DNA of 64,000 nucleotides from Carboxylicivirga linearis (GTDB lineage: Bacteria; Bacteroidota; Bacteroidia; Bacteroidales; Marinilabiliaceae), in NCBI RefSeq assembly GCF_018271995.1, contig NZ_JAGUCO010000001.1, positions 620,001 through 684,000 of the forward strand, read 5' to 3'. Positions within the stretch are counted from its first letter, which is position 1. Every line of letters begins with the position of its first letter. This document shows positions 28,961-38,403 of the stretch, one piece after another. A model generated the notes under the pieces. The model made no database searches. It had not been told where the DNA came from and was given only the letters and a program-made list of their open reading frames with translations. The position numbers and the translations under genes are program-made.

Positions 28961-30274
28961 ATGGATCATATTAAGCAAAAAATTATTGAGATAGGTCGTC
29001 CTAAGTCAGAAACGGTTAAAAGACTCATTAAGGAATATGGTGATCAACCTATTCAGGAAGTTAATTTAGGTCAAGTACTTACCGGAATGAAGGGGGTGGT
29101 TTCATTGTTAACTTGTACATCAAAATTGGATCCTGAAGAAGGAATTCGATTTAGAGGATATACCATTCCGCAGTTACAAGAACTCTTGCCTAAAATGCAA
29201 GTCGATGGAGAGCCATTACCAGAAGGACTTTTTTATTTGATGTTAACAGGTGAGTTGCCAACTAAGGATGATGTAAATTTTATTAGTAATCAATGGGCAC
29301 AACGTGCCATGAATATACCACCTCATGTATTTGATGTTATAAATGCATTGCCTAAAGATGCTCATCCAATGATTCAGTTTAACACTGCTATTTTAGCCAT
29401 GTCAACTGAATCGCAATTTCGTAAAGCCTATTTGGCAGGGATGGATAAAAAGGATTATTGGGATCCTACATATGAGGGAGTGATGGATTTGATTGCTCGC
29501 CTACCTGTTATTGCATCTTACATTTACAGACGTGTATTTCATAATGAGAAGTACATTGAATTAGATCCGGCATTGGACTGGGCTGGTAATTTAGCTCATA
29601 TGATGGGGTACGAAGAAGTGGAAGTAAAACGATTAATGCGGCTGTACATGATGATTCATGCTGATCATGAAGGGGGTAATGTGTCTGCACATGCTACCCA
29701 TTTGGTTGGTTCAGCCTTGTCCAATCCTTACTATAGCTTTTCGGCCGGAATGAATGGATTAGCTGGCCCTTTACATGGTATGGCAAACCAAAATGTAATG
29801 CATTGGATTCATAAGATGCTACGTGAAATTGGAGAAGAAAATCCATCAGAGGATCAAATTCGTGAATATGCAAAAGAAACTTTAAGCAAGGGGCAGGTAA
29901 TACCTGGATATGGACATGCCGTGTTAAGAAAAACAGATCCAAGGTTTACTGTTCAGCTTGAATTTGCAAAAAAATATTTGCCTGATGCTCCATTAATTCA
30001 GTTAGTTGAAAAAATATATAATGTTGTACCTGAGATATTACTCGCAACCGGTAAAGTAAAAAATCCGTGGCCAAATGTGGATGCTATAAGCGGTTCGTTA
30101 CTATCATCCTATGGAATTACAGAGTATCCTATTTATACCGTATTATTTGGAGTGTCTCGTGCTTTAGGAGTGCTTACACAACTTATTTGGGATAGGTTGT
30201 ATGGATTACCTATTGAAAGACCCAAATCACAAAATCTTGCATGGTATATGAATAAAGTCAACTATCAGGAATAA
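28961..30274 (+). CDS. gltA: citrate synthase, mitochondrial-like type
   Basis: Condenses acetyl-CoA and oxaloacetate at the entry of the TCA cycle. 437 residues. Catalytic residues: His in GLAGPLHGMANQ, His in PGYGHAVLRKTDPR, Asp in NPWPNVDAISG. The string HADHEGGNVSAHATHLVGSA and the C-terminal VLFGVSRALGVLTQLIWDR with ERPKS match the mitochondrial (pig/yeast) family much more closely than the hexameric E. coli GltA. This eukaryote-like form is known in some Bacteroidota. There is no mitochondrial-type presequence. Monocistronic with its own terminator. Confidence 0.95.
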   Translation: MDHIKQKIIEIGRPKSETVKRLIKEYGDQPIQEVNLGQVLTGMKGVVSLLTCTSKLDPEEGIRFRGYTIPQLQELLPKMQVDGEPLPEGLFYLMLTGELPTKDDVNFISNQWAQRAMNIPPHVFDVINALPKDAHPMIQFNTAILAMSTESQFRKAYLAGMDKKDYWDPTYEGVMDLIARLPVIASYIYRRVFHNEKYIELDPALDWAGNLAHMMGYEEVEVKRLMRLYMMIHADHEGGNVSAHATHLVGSALSNPYYSFSAGMNGLAGPLHGMANQNVMHWIHKMLREIGEENPSEDQIREYAKETLSKGQVIPGYGHAVLRKTDPRFTVQLEFAKKYLPDAPLIQLVEKIYNVVPEILLATGKVKNPWPNVDAISGSLLSSYGITEYPIYTVLFGVSRALGVLTQLIWDRLYGLPIERPKSQNLAWYMNKVNYQE

Positions 30275-30297
30275 TACTTTTTGTTTTTTTTATAAAG

Positions 30298-30325
30298 AAG
30301 AGGTGATTAATACACCTCTTTTTTT
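30298..30325 (+). terminator. intrinsic terminator after citrate synthase
   Basis: An 8-bp stem AAGAGGTG/CACCTCTT (30298-30305 with 30313-30320), a 7-nt loop and a T-run. Confidence 0.9.
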
Positions 30326-30469
30326 GTTTAGAATAGTTACATTTAAGAATGTAGAGAAGCCTTTTTTTGAATTTGAATTATGCCATAGCTGAAATTTTTA
30401 ATATAATCACTTACATCAACTGTTTTTTACTATTTTTACCTAAATAGAGTGGGAAAACAAACTATTTAT

Positions 30470-33400
30470 ATGTTGTTGAAATTCAAAAAGATAATTTTTA
30501 GATTGTTCGCAGTTCTTTTATTATTAAGTTCTGTAAATGGTTTGTTGGGTGCAGAGGACTGGAGTGTAAAGCAGTACTGTATCAGCGAAGGATTATCTAA
30601 TAGTGATGTAACTGCCATTTATCAGGATAGTTATGGATTTATTTGGGTAGGTACGTCTGATGGATTAAATAGGTACGATGGGTATAAATTTGAAGTCTAT
30701 CGTCATAATCCAATTGATACAACTTCCATTATTGGAAATAGAATTCAATGTATTATTGAAACAGATAACGGAGATATCTGGATTGGAACCAAAAATAGTG
30801 GGATTGCCAGATGGAATAGAGAAGATGGTTCTTTTACCAATATTGGAATGGAATCAGAGCCGTTTCTGTCGTTAAAAGAATGTGGTGTTTACGGAATGTT
30901 GGCTCAGAAGGATCAGGTATGGGTTAAAACACGAAATTACATTTTTAAGATAGATCAATCGTTAGAAAACTACGAGAGCTTTGGGCACTATTCATCTGTT
31001 TTTAAATCCGGATCTGGAATAGCATATCCTTTAACCTTTCATGATCAAAGATTATGGGTTGGATCCAAAGATGGAATTCATCAGTTTGAAGTTGCCAGTA
31101 AGACATTTAACCGGATTAGTCTTGGTCAAGGCAAGAAAGATTTAGAGATAAGTGATTTAATTCAACTAAATGATAGTTGCTTGTTGCTTTCTTCAATGTC
31201 GGATATTAAGTTGTATAACACCAGAAAAAATACAATCCGGAAAGTATATACAAATTCGTCATGGAATAAGGGTCGAGAGATTTATTGCTTAAAAAGAGAA
31301 GAGAAAGATTGCTGGGTTGGAACTTCTAACGGGTTATTATATTCAAAAAATATTGATCTTGGTTTTGATGAGATTTCATTAACCTATGGGGCGCATGAAG
31401 AGTTAAAAAATATCAGTGCCATTATGATTGATAAAAGTGGCTTAATGTGGTTAGGAACCAAAACTGATGGATTATTTAAAGTAGATCGTAAGCCCGCAAA
31501 ATTCAAATCAATAACAAAACAAACATCAGAATATCCATTAGATAGCTATAACTTTAAATCTGTGTTTGTTGATGAGGATAATAAGTTGTGGTTGGGTACA
31601 AATGATAAAGGAGTTTATTGTATCGACAGAGATAAAAAGGACTATAAACATTACCCCATTGTTCCTATTTACAGTAATGAGAACGATCCTTCGGTATTAT
31701 CAATTTTAAAAGATAGAAATGGTACTTTATGGTTTGGTACTGATCGGGGTATTTATGTGTTAAAAAGAGGTTGGTCTAACATACAGGAATTCGATTATAC
31801 AGATAGTAATGAGTTTCGTAATCTGTTAACGATTAATCGAACCAATGATATTCTAGAGGATGGATTGGGTAATATCTGGTTTGCAACTCAATTTGGACTG
31901 TATAGATACAACGGGAAGAAACTCACGAGTTATTTTGCTGATCAGGATAATGAAGGAAGCTTGTGTAGTGATGAAATTAATGCCCTTTATGAAGATGATG
32001 AAGGCTGGATATGGATTGGTACCAATGATGGAGTAAATATTTTTGATTTGGCTGACGAGAAGTTTAGCCGTATCAGAAATAAAATTGGTGAGGAATTGGT
32101 TATTAGCCATAATATTATCCTGTCTTTTGTTCAGGATGCTGAGAAAAGAATTATCATTGGAACTCAGTCTGGGCTATCTTATTTTGATAAGAAGACCAGG
32201 AAATCTGGATTTTGGGCAGATAATAATGAGTTAACAACCAGTAAAGTTTATTCGTTAGAGGTAGATGGTTATAACAGAATCTGGATGAGTTCCGGAAATG
32301 GTATATCCTTTTTAATAACCGACCAGACTTTCTTCCGCTTTAATGAAAAAGATGGAGTTGCTAATGTAACTTTTAATAATGGAGCGTCATTTAATAATGG
32401 TAATAAAGAATTGTTATTTTCCGGCGACAAAGGGCTAACGATTATTAAACCGGATTCGATCAGGCAAAATCTTATTCGACCTGAAGTTATACTTACTAAC
32501 GTTAAGTTAACTCAAAAAGGTAATGTAATTAAAAACTATCAGGGAGATATTAAGGATATCACATTTAAATATAGTCGTAATTCAATCCTGCATGTAAATT
32601 ATGCAGCCATGGAATTTACCAATCCGCAATATAACTCATACAAGGTATATCTTGACGGGCATGATGATAATTGGAGGCCTATAACACGTAGTAATTATGT
32701 TGATTTTTCTAATCTTTCACCGGGTAAGTATACGCTAAAAATTACTGGTGCTAATAGTGATTTTGTTTGGAATAACGAACCAACTGAATTACATATAACT
32801 ATCAATCCTCCACTTTGGATGTCGAACTATGCGTATGTCTTCTATTTTATTTTTGGTTTTTTTATAATACAAACCTTTATTAATTATCGGGTTAGAAAAT
32901 ATAGGAAAGCCTATAAAGTACTTAGAGAAAATGCGGAAGATAAAATTAAGATAGAGAAACAGAAAGAGGATATTTCCAGCATACATCAAAGTCTTACAGA
33001 TAGTATAAGTTATGCCAAAAGAATACAGGAGGCGATGATTCCATCAGAGAAAATGGTGAAGACCATTATACCTGAATCGTTTGTGTATTATCGACCAAAG
33101 GATATTGTAAGTGGTGACTTTTACTGGACTTTTGAACGCAACGGAAAAGTATTTGTGGCAGCAGTGGATTGTACCGGTCATGGTGTGCCAGGTGCCTTTA
33201 TGTCGATTATTGGTTTTGACTTAATTAAAAACATTATCGAGATACAAGGGATTGAATGTCCGGAAGCAGTGCTTAATAAATTGAATGAAGAAGTTGTTCA
33301 TACCTTTAGTAATAATGGCAGCGAAGGCAATCTTAAACGTGATGTAAATGACGGGATGGATATGACTTTGGTGGTGTATGACAAGAAACAGCAGGTCGTT

Positions 33401-33757
33401 GAATTTGCCGGAGCGATGAATCCGATATACATTATCAGAGACAATGAAATTGTAGTTTATAAAGGTGACCGGATTTCGATAGGATATAAGTCGGAGGACA
33501 ATAAATTATTTAGTAAAAAGGTTATTCCTGTAGCTAAAGATGATATTATCTATATGTTTTCGGATGGTTATGCAGATCAGTTTGGAGGACCGGATGGTAA
33601 AAAGTTTAAATATCGACGATTCAGGCATTTGCTATTAAATATTCATAAGCTGCCAATAGAAGATCAAAAGGCTATTCTGCATCAAAAAATGGAAGAATGG
33701 ATGGGTAGTGAGCATGAGCAAATAGATGATATGCTTTTGATGGGGCTTAAGTTATAA
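30470..33757 (+). CDS. two-component-regulator-propeller sensor with SpoIIE/PP2C phosphatase output
   Basis: I use the ATG at 30470 (1095 residues); the GTG at 30449 would add 7 residues before the signal peptide. Order: signal peptide (1-about 28), some twelve propeller repeats of the GLS-x-x-x-V...DSYGFIWVGT type (about 35-665), a Y_Y_Y domain (about 710-785), one transmembrane helix (about 787-806), a coiled coil (about 810-855), and a SpoIIE-type phosphatase (about 870-1095). Phosphatase metal residues are visible in SGDFYW, DCTGHGVPGAF, FSDGYADQ and IDDMLL. It therefore probably senses a periplasmic ligand and dephosphorylates a cytosolic Ser/Thr substrate, such as an anti-sigma-factor antagonist. 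No such partner gene is adjacent. A convergent terminator follows. Confidence 0.88.
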   Translation: MLLKFKKIIFRLFAVLLLLSSVNGLLGAEDWSVKQYCISEGLSNSDVTAIYQDSYGFIWVGTSDGLNRYDGYKFEVYRHNPIDTTSIIGNRIQCIIETDNGDIWIGTKNSGIARWNREDGSFTNIGMESEPFLSLKECGVYGMLAQKDQVWVKTRNYIFKIDQSLENYESFGHYSSVFKSGSGIAYPLTFHDQRLWVGSKDGIHQFEVASKTFNRISLGQGKKDLEISDLIQLNDSCLLLSSMSDIKLYNTRKNTIRKVYTNSSWNKGREIYCLKREEKDCWVGTSNGLLYSKNIDLGFDEISLTYGAHEELKNISAIMIDKSGLMWLGTKTDGLFKVDRKPAKFKSITKQTSEYPLDSYNFKSVFVDEDNKLWLGTNDKGVYCIDRDKKDYKHYPIVPIYSNENDPSVLSILKDRNGTLWFGTDRGIYVLKRGWSNIQEFDYTDSNEFRNLLTINRTNDILEDGLGNIWFATQFGLYRYNGKKLTSYFADQDNEGSLCSDEINALYEDDEGWIWIGTNDGVNIFDLADEKFSRIRNKIGEELVISHNIILSFVQDAEKRIIIGTQSGLSYFDKKTRKSGFWADNNELTTSKVYSLEVDGYNRIWMSSGNGISFLITDQTFFRFNEKDGVANVTFNNGASFNNGNKELLFSGDKGLTIIKPDSIRQNLIRPEVILTNVKLTQKGNVIKNYQGDIKDITFKYSRNSILHVNYAAMEFTNPQYNSYKVYLDGHDDNWRPITRSNYVDFSNLSPGKYTLKITGANSDFVWNNEPTELHITINPPLWMSNYAYVFYFIFGFFIIQTFINYRVRKYRKAYKVLRENAEDKIKIEKQKEDISSIHQSLTDSISYAKRIQEAMIPSEKMVKTIIPESFVYYRPKDIVSGDFYWTFERNGKVFVAAVDCTGHGVPGAFMSIIGFDLIKNIIEIQGIECPEAVLNKLNEEVVHTFSNNGSEGNLKRDVNDGMDMTLVVYDKKQQVVEFAGAMNPIYIIRDNEIVVYKGDRISIGYKSEDNKLFSKKVIPVAKDDIIYMFSDGYADQFGGPDGKKFKYRRFRHLLLNIHKLPIEDQKAILHQKMEEWMGSEHEQIDDMLLMGLKL

Positions 33758-33786
33758 TCTTCTTATTAGGAAGTTGAAGAAATGAA

Positions 33787-33810
33787 AAAAGGCTCACTAT
33801 GGAGCCTTTT
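33787..33810. terminator. bidirectional terminator between convergent signalling genes
   Basis: A 9-bp perfect stem AAAAGGCTC/GAGCCTTTT (33787-33795 with 33802-33810) and a 6-nt loop, with A-run before and T after. It lies between the SpoIIE-type gene and the hybrid kinase. Confidence 0.9.
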
Positions 33811-33832
33811 GATATTTTAAAGTACTTAGTTG

Positions 33833-35575
33833 CTATGAACTAAGGTGTTGCTTAATTTTCTTAATTAAATCTTCTGGTTGAAATGGTTTACTTATATAAT
33901 CATCCATGCCAACAGCCATACACTTTTCTTTATCTTCCGGAAATGCATTAGCAGTTACAGCTATAATGGGTGTATGTGTTCCCGTACTCTTTTCAATTTC
34001 CCTGATCTTTTGAGTGGCTTTAAAACCATCCATTATAGGCATTTGTACGTCCATTAAAATCAGATCATATTTTGTCTTCCCAAATTTATCCAGTGCTTCT
34101 TTACCATTAAAAGCGACTTCAATTTTTTGAACTTCATTTTTAATATAAAGTATAATAATCTGTTGATTTGAGAAATTATCCTCAACCAATAAAATATTAG
34201 CATCAGCCATATCAACTTTAGGCTTAAAGAAGTTGCCACTCTGCTTACTAGGCTCAACAATTGAATTGATCGACTGGCTTTTTAAGTTTTCTTTAAAAGT
34301 AGCTGTAAATTCAAAAGCAGTATTAACTGAACCTGGGAAAATATCGAGCTGATTACCATCCATCTCAATAATTTTTTGAGTGATCCCCAATTCCAATAGA
34401 TTTATATACTTATTCGTGTTCAGACGAATTATTTCTTTTGCGTAAAAAGCCTCCTCTTTCAATTCATCTTTCGGTAATGGAATGATTGTATTACTTACAA
34501 TTCTGAATTTAAGCACCAACTTATTCGGTAGTGTTTCTTTACGCGTAACCTCAATAGTTACTTGTTTCGATTCCGATTTATTGTACTTGAGAATGCTATT
34601 TAAAAGATTCAGGAAAATTTGCTTTACTTTAATGCTGTTGCCAATTACACTATTTGGAATATCGGCAGAAAGAGAAAGGTCAAACTGTTTTTTATCGTTT
34701 TCTTCCTGAAATAATTTAATTGTATTATTGATGGTTGCATAAAGGTTAAAACTAATTTCTTCATCAGGTATTTGACTAAAATTAGTAGTAGTGGCAGCTA
34801 CCATGCTGTTGACCACATTAACCAAATTATTTGACGATGCGTGAATAGTATTTATATAATCACGCTGATCATCGCTGAGATTAGTTTTTTCAAGGATATC
34901 AATAATTCCCGTAATATTGCTTAAAGGAGTTCTAATTTGATGCGAAAGCTTCGAAATTAATTCCTCCTGTGTCTTATTAAAGTTCTGAGAATTCAACATT
35001 CTCAATTCCTTGTTTAAAATTACTTCAGAAAAGGTATGATAGGTGGCATATGTAATTAATATCATCGCCAACAGAATGCTTGAATATATTATTTTTTCGG
35101 GCAAGGTATATTTATAAACCAGCGGGAGTATTGTGCTTAGTCCGAATAAATAGCCAGCAACTATTATAAGAAAAGTTAATGATATAATAGTGCCTTTGTT
35201 TTTACCAAACAGAGAGAATAAAAAAACAGGTAAGAGTACGAGCCAAACAATTCCTAATCCGGTACTTCCACCAAAAATGATAAGGTATAAAAATATAAGC
35301 AGGGCAAAAAAGGCAAATGAATTTCTCACTCCTACAGAATGAGCTCTTCGACCCAGATATAAGAAGTGAAAACCAAATATCAAACTGAAAATAAGCAACG
35401 GAATAGCATAAAAAGTCTGATCTGTAAGTAAGGTGTATATTCCGTCAATAAAAACCACCAAAAATAAAATAAAATAAACCAGATTGCGCATTAATATAGG
35501 AGATTGTTCTTCCATATCAATTTTATCGTCTCGGTCGAATATTAAAGAGGATAGTAATTTATTTAATAATGTCAT
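33833..35575 (-). CDS. membrane hybrid histidine kinase with degenerate ATPase domain
   Basis: 580 residues. About six transmembrane segments (33-180), a HisKA dimerisation domain with the phospho-acceptor His212 in KLSHQIRTPLSN, an HATPase-like region (about 275-430), and a C-terminal receiver (about 459-578) with phospho-acceptor Asp509 in LILMDVQMP and KP of ISKPFQP. In the ATPase the N-box is recognisable (LNLLNSILKYN, 322-332), but the G1 box DxGxG is replaced by V360-S-N-T-I-I-P-L-P, so the adenine-binding Asp and both Gly are lost; the GLGL box is also poor. It may not autophosphorylate. The sensor input, if any, is in the membrane region. No partner gene is adjacent. Confidence 0.88.
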   Translation of the reverse strand: MTLLNKLLSSLIFDRDDKIDMEEQSPILMRNLVYFILFLVVFIDGIYTLLTDQTFYAIPLLIFSLIFGFHFLYLGRRAHSVGVRNSFAFFALLIFLYLIIFGGSTGLGIVWLVLLPVFLFSLFGKNKGTIISLTFLIIVAGYLFGLSTILPLVYKYTLPEKIIYSSILLAMILITYATYHTFSEVILNKELRMLNSQNFNKTQEELISKLSHQIRTPLSNITGIIDILEKTNLSDDQRDYINTIHASSNNLVNVVNSMVAATTTNFSQIPDEEISFNLYATINNTIKLFQEENDKKQFDLSLSADIPNSVIGNSIKVKQIFLNLLNSILKYNKSESKQVTIEVTRKETLPNKLVLKFRIVSNTIIPLPKDELKEEAFYAKEIIRLNTNKYINLLELGITQKIIEMDGNQLDIFPGSVNTAFEFTATFKENLKSQSINSIVEPSKQSGNFFKPKVDMADANILLVEDNFSNQQIIILYIKNEVQKIEVAFNGKEALDKFGKTKYDLILMDVQMPIMDGFKATQKIREIEKSTGTHTPIIAVTANAFPEDKEKCMAVGMDDYISKPFQPEDLIKKIKQHLSS

Positions 35576-35675
35576 TTTTATGCTGTATGTTGTATGGTCT
35601 TATATATAAAAACTTTAGTGGCAAGGTTGTTCATTCTCTTTATTTGAGTTTATAAAAAACAATCTTTAGCCCTAA

Positions 35676-35683
35676 CAAATGTA
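35676..35683 (-). promoter_or_regulatory. candidate -7 box for the hybrid kinase
   Basis: Reads TACATTTG on the minus strand. It would give a leader of about 95 nt in the 271-bp divergent gap. Confidence 0.4.
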
Positions 35684-35773
35684 TTTAATTGTTGCATATT
35701 AAGAAATTAAATCTTAAAAATTAAAAGCAGTTTTCCAGCCTGAAATATTTCACGGTCCATCTATTATTTTAGA

Positions 35774-35781
35774 TAACTTTG
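35774..35781 (+). promoter_or_regulatory. candidate -7 box for the 35847-ettA pair
   Basis: Reads TAACTTTG. It would give a leader of about 60 nt. It overlaps an upstream ATG at 35781 in the same frame, which argues that the real start is 35847. Confidence 0.5.
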
Positions 35782-35846
35782 TGTGTAACTTACAGGCCGT
35801 TTTTGCAGTAGATTATAAAATACTCAAATTACTAAAGATATTAATA

Positions 35847-36698
35847 ATGAAAAGGATTACATTATTTGTTTTGATGGTTACTTCGGTTTTTACCGGTGCC
35901 TTCTCTAAAGACCATTTGCCAAGTGAACAAGACTATAAAGCTTTTTTAAAAAGTAAAACACTGGTAGTGATGGATACAAATCCAATGAGCGACTTTAATT
36001 TTAAAATTAAAGAAGTGATGGAAGATGTGTGGACCGTAACGGATTATGACTTTATATCTCAACAAGAATTTGAAGATAAAAAAGGTGATCCATCTTATTC
36101 TTTTTTGTTATCAACAACGGTAACTTTCTCAATGGATAAAACAAAGGCCCGCTATACATTTCTTAGTTTGCTGATGGGGAAATCCGAAACGGAAGTACGT
36201 GATTTACCTGATTTATGCTCCATTCCATTATCTTATTTAAGAGTGGAAGATGATAGCTATGCTTATAAGATGGAAGCTTTTGTGCGTTTTATACAGGATC
36301 ATGTTAATTTAATGATAGCCCAGCCTGATTTAATTAAGGCAAATGTTTTTAAATATTACAATAAGAACATTAAGAGTTTAAAAGATAAAACACTTTATCT
36401 TGTTAAAGATGATTTAGCTTCCAATGTTAATACCTTATCTAAAATAAACAACCTTTATCCATATGATGTAAAATTGGTAACGCAGGAGGAGGTGGAACAA
36501 GCACTGAAAAGAAAAGATCCAAATATTGTAATTTTGCACAAAGTAGGTCCTGAAGGAACCAAGTACAAGGCGCGCTGCTATAAGATATTGGTAGGAGCGG
36601 CTGATTCGCGTTTCTATTATTTTGATTACCATATGATTAATAAAAAGAAGCCTGATGGCCTATTGGATAGAGACTTGAAACAAATGGGGTCGAGATAA
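35847..36698 (+). CDS. secreted/periplasmic protein of unknown function
   Basis: From ATG 35847 it has 283 residues with a signal peptide (MKRITLFVLMVTSVFTGAFS). I do not recognise a family. It is mixed alpha/beta with a hydrophilic body; the C-terminal half has YDVKLVTQEEVEQALKRKD and NIVILHKVGPEGTKYKAR, and the end is KPDGLLDRDLKQMG. An upstream in-frame ATG (35781) would place 22 residues before the signal peptide and overlaps the promoter box. It is 16 bp from ettA and probably cotranscribed, though nothing links the functions. Confidence 0.75.
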   Translation: MKRITLFVLMVTSVFTGAFSKDHLPSEQDYKAFLKSKTLVVMDTNPMSDFNFKIKEVMEDVWTVTDYDFISQQEFEDKKGDPSYSFLLSTTVTFSMDKTKARYTFLSLLMGKSETEVRDLPDLCSIPLSYLRVEDDSYAYKMEAFVRFIQDHVNLMIAQPDLIKANVFKYYNKNIKSLKDKTLYLVKDDLASNVNTLSKINNLYPYDVKLVTQEEVEQALKRKDPNIVILHKVGPEGTKYKARCYKILVGAADSRFYYFDYHMINKKKPDGLLDRDLKQMGSR

Positions 36699-36714
36699 AT
36701 AAATCATTAAAATA

Positions 36715-38403
36715 ATGTCAGACGATAAGAAAATCATTTTTAGTATGGTGGGAGTTAGTAAAACATTCCCACCACAAAAAAAAGTTTTAAATAATATTTA
36801 CCTGTCTTTCTTTTACGGAGCCAAAATTGGTATTATCGGATTAAATGGTTCAGGTAAATCAACTCTTTTGAAAATTATTGCAGGGGTTGAAAAAAATTAT
36901 GAAGGAGAAGTGGTCTTCTCGCCAGGATATTCGGTTGGGTATCTTGAACAGGAGCCTCAATTGGATGAGAATAAAACGGTAAAAGAAGTTGTTCAGGAAG
37001 GAGTTCAGGAAATTGTAGATGTTTTGAAGGCATACGAAGCGGTGAACGAACGATTTGCCGATCCTGAGGTGCTAGAAGATCCGGATAAGATGCAATCTTT
37101 GATGGATGAACAAGCTTCGTTACAAGAAAAAATCGATCATTTTGATGCCTGGAATCTGGACAGTAAGTTAGATCGAGCAATGGATGCACTTCGTTGCCCA
37201 CCGGAAGATCAGAAGATTGGAGTATTATCAGGAGGAGAAAGACGTCGGGTGGCCTTATGCAGATTGTTGTTGCAAGAACCTGATATTTTATTGCTTGATG
37301 AGCCAACTAACCATTTAGATGCAGAGTCGGTACAGTGGTTAGAGCAACATTTACAGCAATATAAAGGAACAGTTATTGGTATCACTCACGATCGTTACTT
37401 TCTGGATAATGTGGCGGGTTGGATTCTTGAATTAGACCGTGGAGAAGGTATTCCATGGCAAGGAAATTATTCATCTTGGCTTGATCAGAAAACAAAGCGT
37501 TTAGCAAATGAAGAAAAGCAAGCTTCAAAGCGAAGAAAGACGTTAGAGAGAGAGCTTGAGTGGGTGCGTATGACTCCTAAAGCTCGCCAGGCAAAGAGTA
37601 AGGCTCGTTTAGATGCTTATGATAGCCTTCTTAAAGAAGATGTTAAAGAGAAAGAGCAGAAGTTGGAGATCTTCATTCCAAACGGACCTCGCTTGGGAGA
37701 TAAAGTAATAAATGCCCAAAGTGTGGCTAAGGGATTTGGCGATCGTCTGCTATTCGAAGGTTTAGATTTTAATTTGCCCAAAAATGGTATTGTTGGAGTA
37801 ATTGGTCCCAATGGTGCGGGTAAAACTACATTGTTCCGTTTGATAATGGGATTGGAAACGGCTGATGAAGGAACTTTTGAAGTTGGTGAAACCGTTAAGA
37901 CAAGTTATGTCGATCAATCGCATGATGATATTGTTCCTGGTAAGACTGTATATGAGGTGATTTCTAAAGGCGAAGAAACCATAAAAATGGGAGGTAAGGA
38001 GTTAAATGCCAGAGCATATTTGTCGCGTTTTAATTTCTCAGGAACAGATCAGCAAAAGAAATGTGAGGTTTTATCTGGAGGGGAAAGAAATAGACTGCAT
38101 TTGGCAATGGCTCTTAAAGAAGAGGGTAATGTTTTATTACTTGATGAGCCAACCAATGATATTGATGTAAACACTTTAAGAGCTCTTGAAGAAGGTTTAG
38201 AAGACTTTGCCGGATGTGCGGTAGTTATTTCCCATGACCGTTGGTTCCTCGATCGTGTGGCTACACATATTATGGCCTTTGAGGGTGATTCAAAAATTCA
38301 CTTCTTCGAAGGATCTTATACAGAGTATGAAGAAAATAAAAAGAGAAGGTTGGGAGATGTAACTCCACATCGTATTAAATATAAGAAACTGATGAAAGAT
38401 TAA
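36715..38403 (+). CDS. ettA: energy-dependent translational throttle ATPase EttA (ABC-F)
   Basis: Cytosolic ABC-F protein that binds the ribosomal E site and gates early elongation according to ATP/ADP. 562 residues, close to E. coli EttA (555). First ATPase: Walker A GLNGSGKST (42-50), signature LSGGERRRVAL, Walker B DILLLDEPTNHLD. The P-site tRNA interaction motif WVRMTPKARQAKSKARL follows. Second ATPase: GPNGAGKTT, LSGGERNRLHL, LLLDEPTNDID. Its stop overlaps the convergent cyclase gene by 3-4 bp, and its terminator lies inside that gene. Confidence 0.96.
   Translation: MSDDKKIIFSMVGVSKTFPPQKKVLNNIYLSFFYGAKIGIIGLNGSGKSTLLKIIAGVEKNYEGEVVFSPGYSVGYLEQEPQLDENKTVKEVVQEGVQEIVDVLKAYEAVNERFADPEVLEDPDKMQSLMDEQASLQEKIDHFDAWNLDSKLDRAMDALRCPPEDQKIGVLSGGERRRVALCRLLLQEPDILLLDEPTNHLDAESVQWLEQHLQQYKGTVIGITHDRYFLDNVAGWILELDRGEGIPWQGNYSSWLDQKTKRLANEEKQASKRRKTLERELEWVRMTPKARQAKSKARLDAYDSLLKEDVKEKEQKLEIFIPNGPRLGDKVINAQSVAKGFGDRLLFEGLDFNLPKNGIVGVIGPNGAGKTTLFRLIMGLETADEGTFEVGETVKTSYVDQSHDDIVPGKTVYEVISKGEETIKMGGKELNARAYLSRFNFSGTDQQKKCEVLSGGERNRLHLAMALKEEGNVLLLDEPTNDIDVNTLRALEEGLEDFAGCAVVISHDRWFLDRVATHIMAFEGDSKIHFFEGSYTEYEENKKRRLGDVTPHRIKYKKLMKD

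Noticed and set aside
36875-37306. 143-residue minus-strand frame inside ettA
   Set aside because: Antisense shadow of a conserved ATPase; no start context and no recognisable domain.
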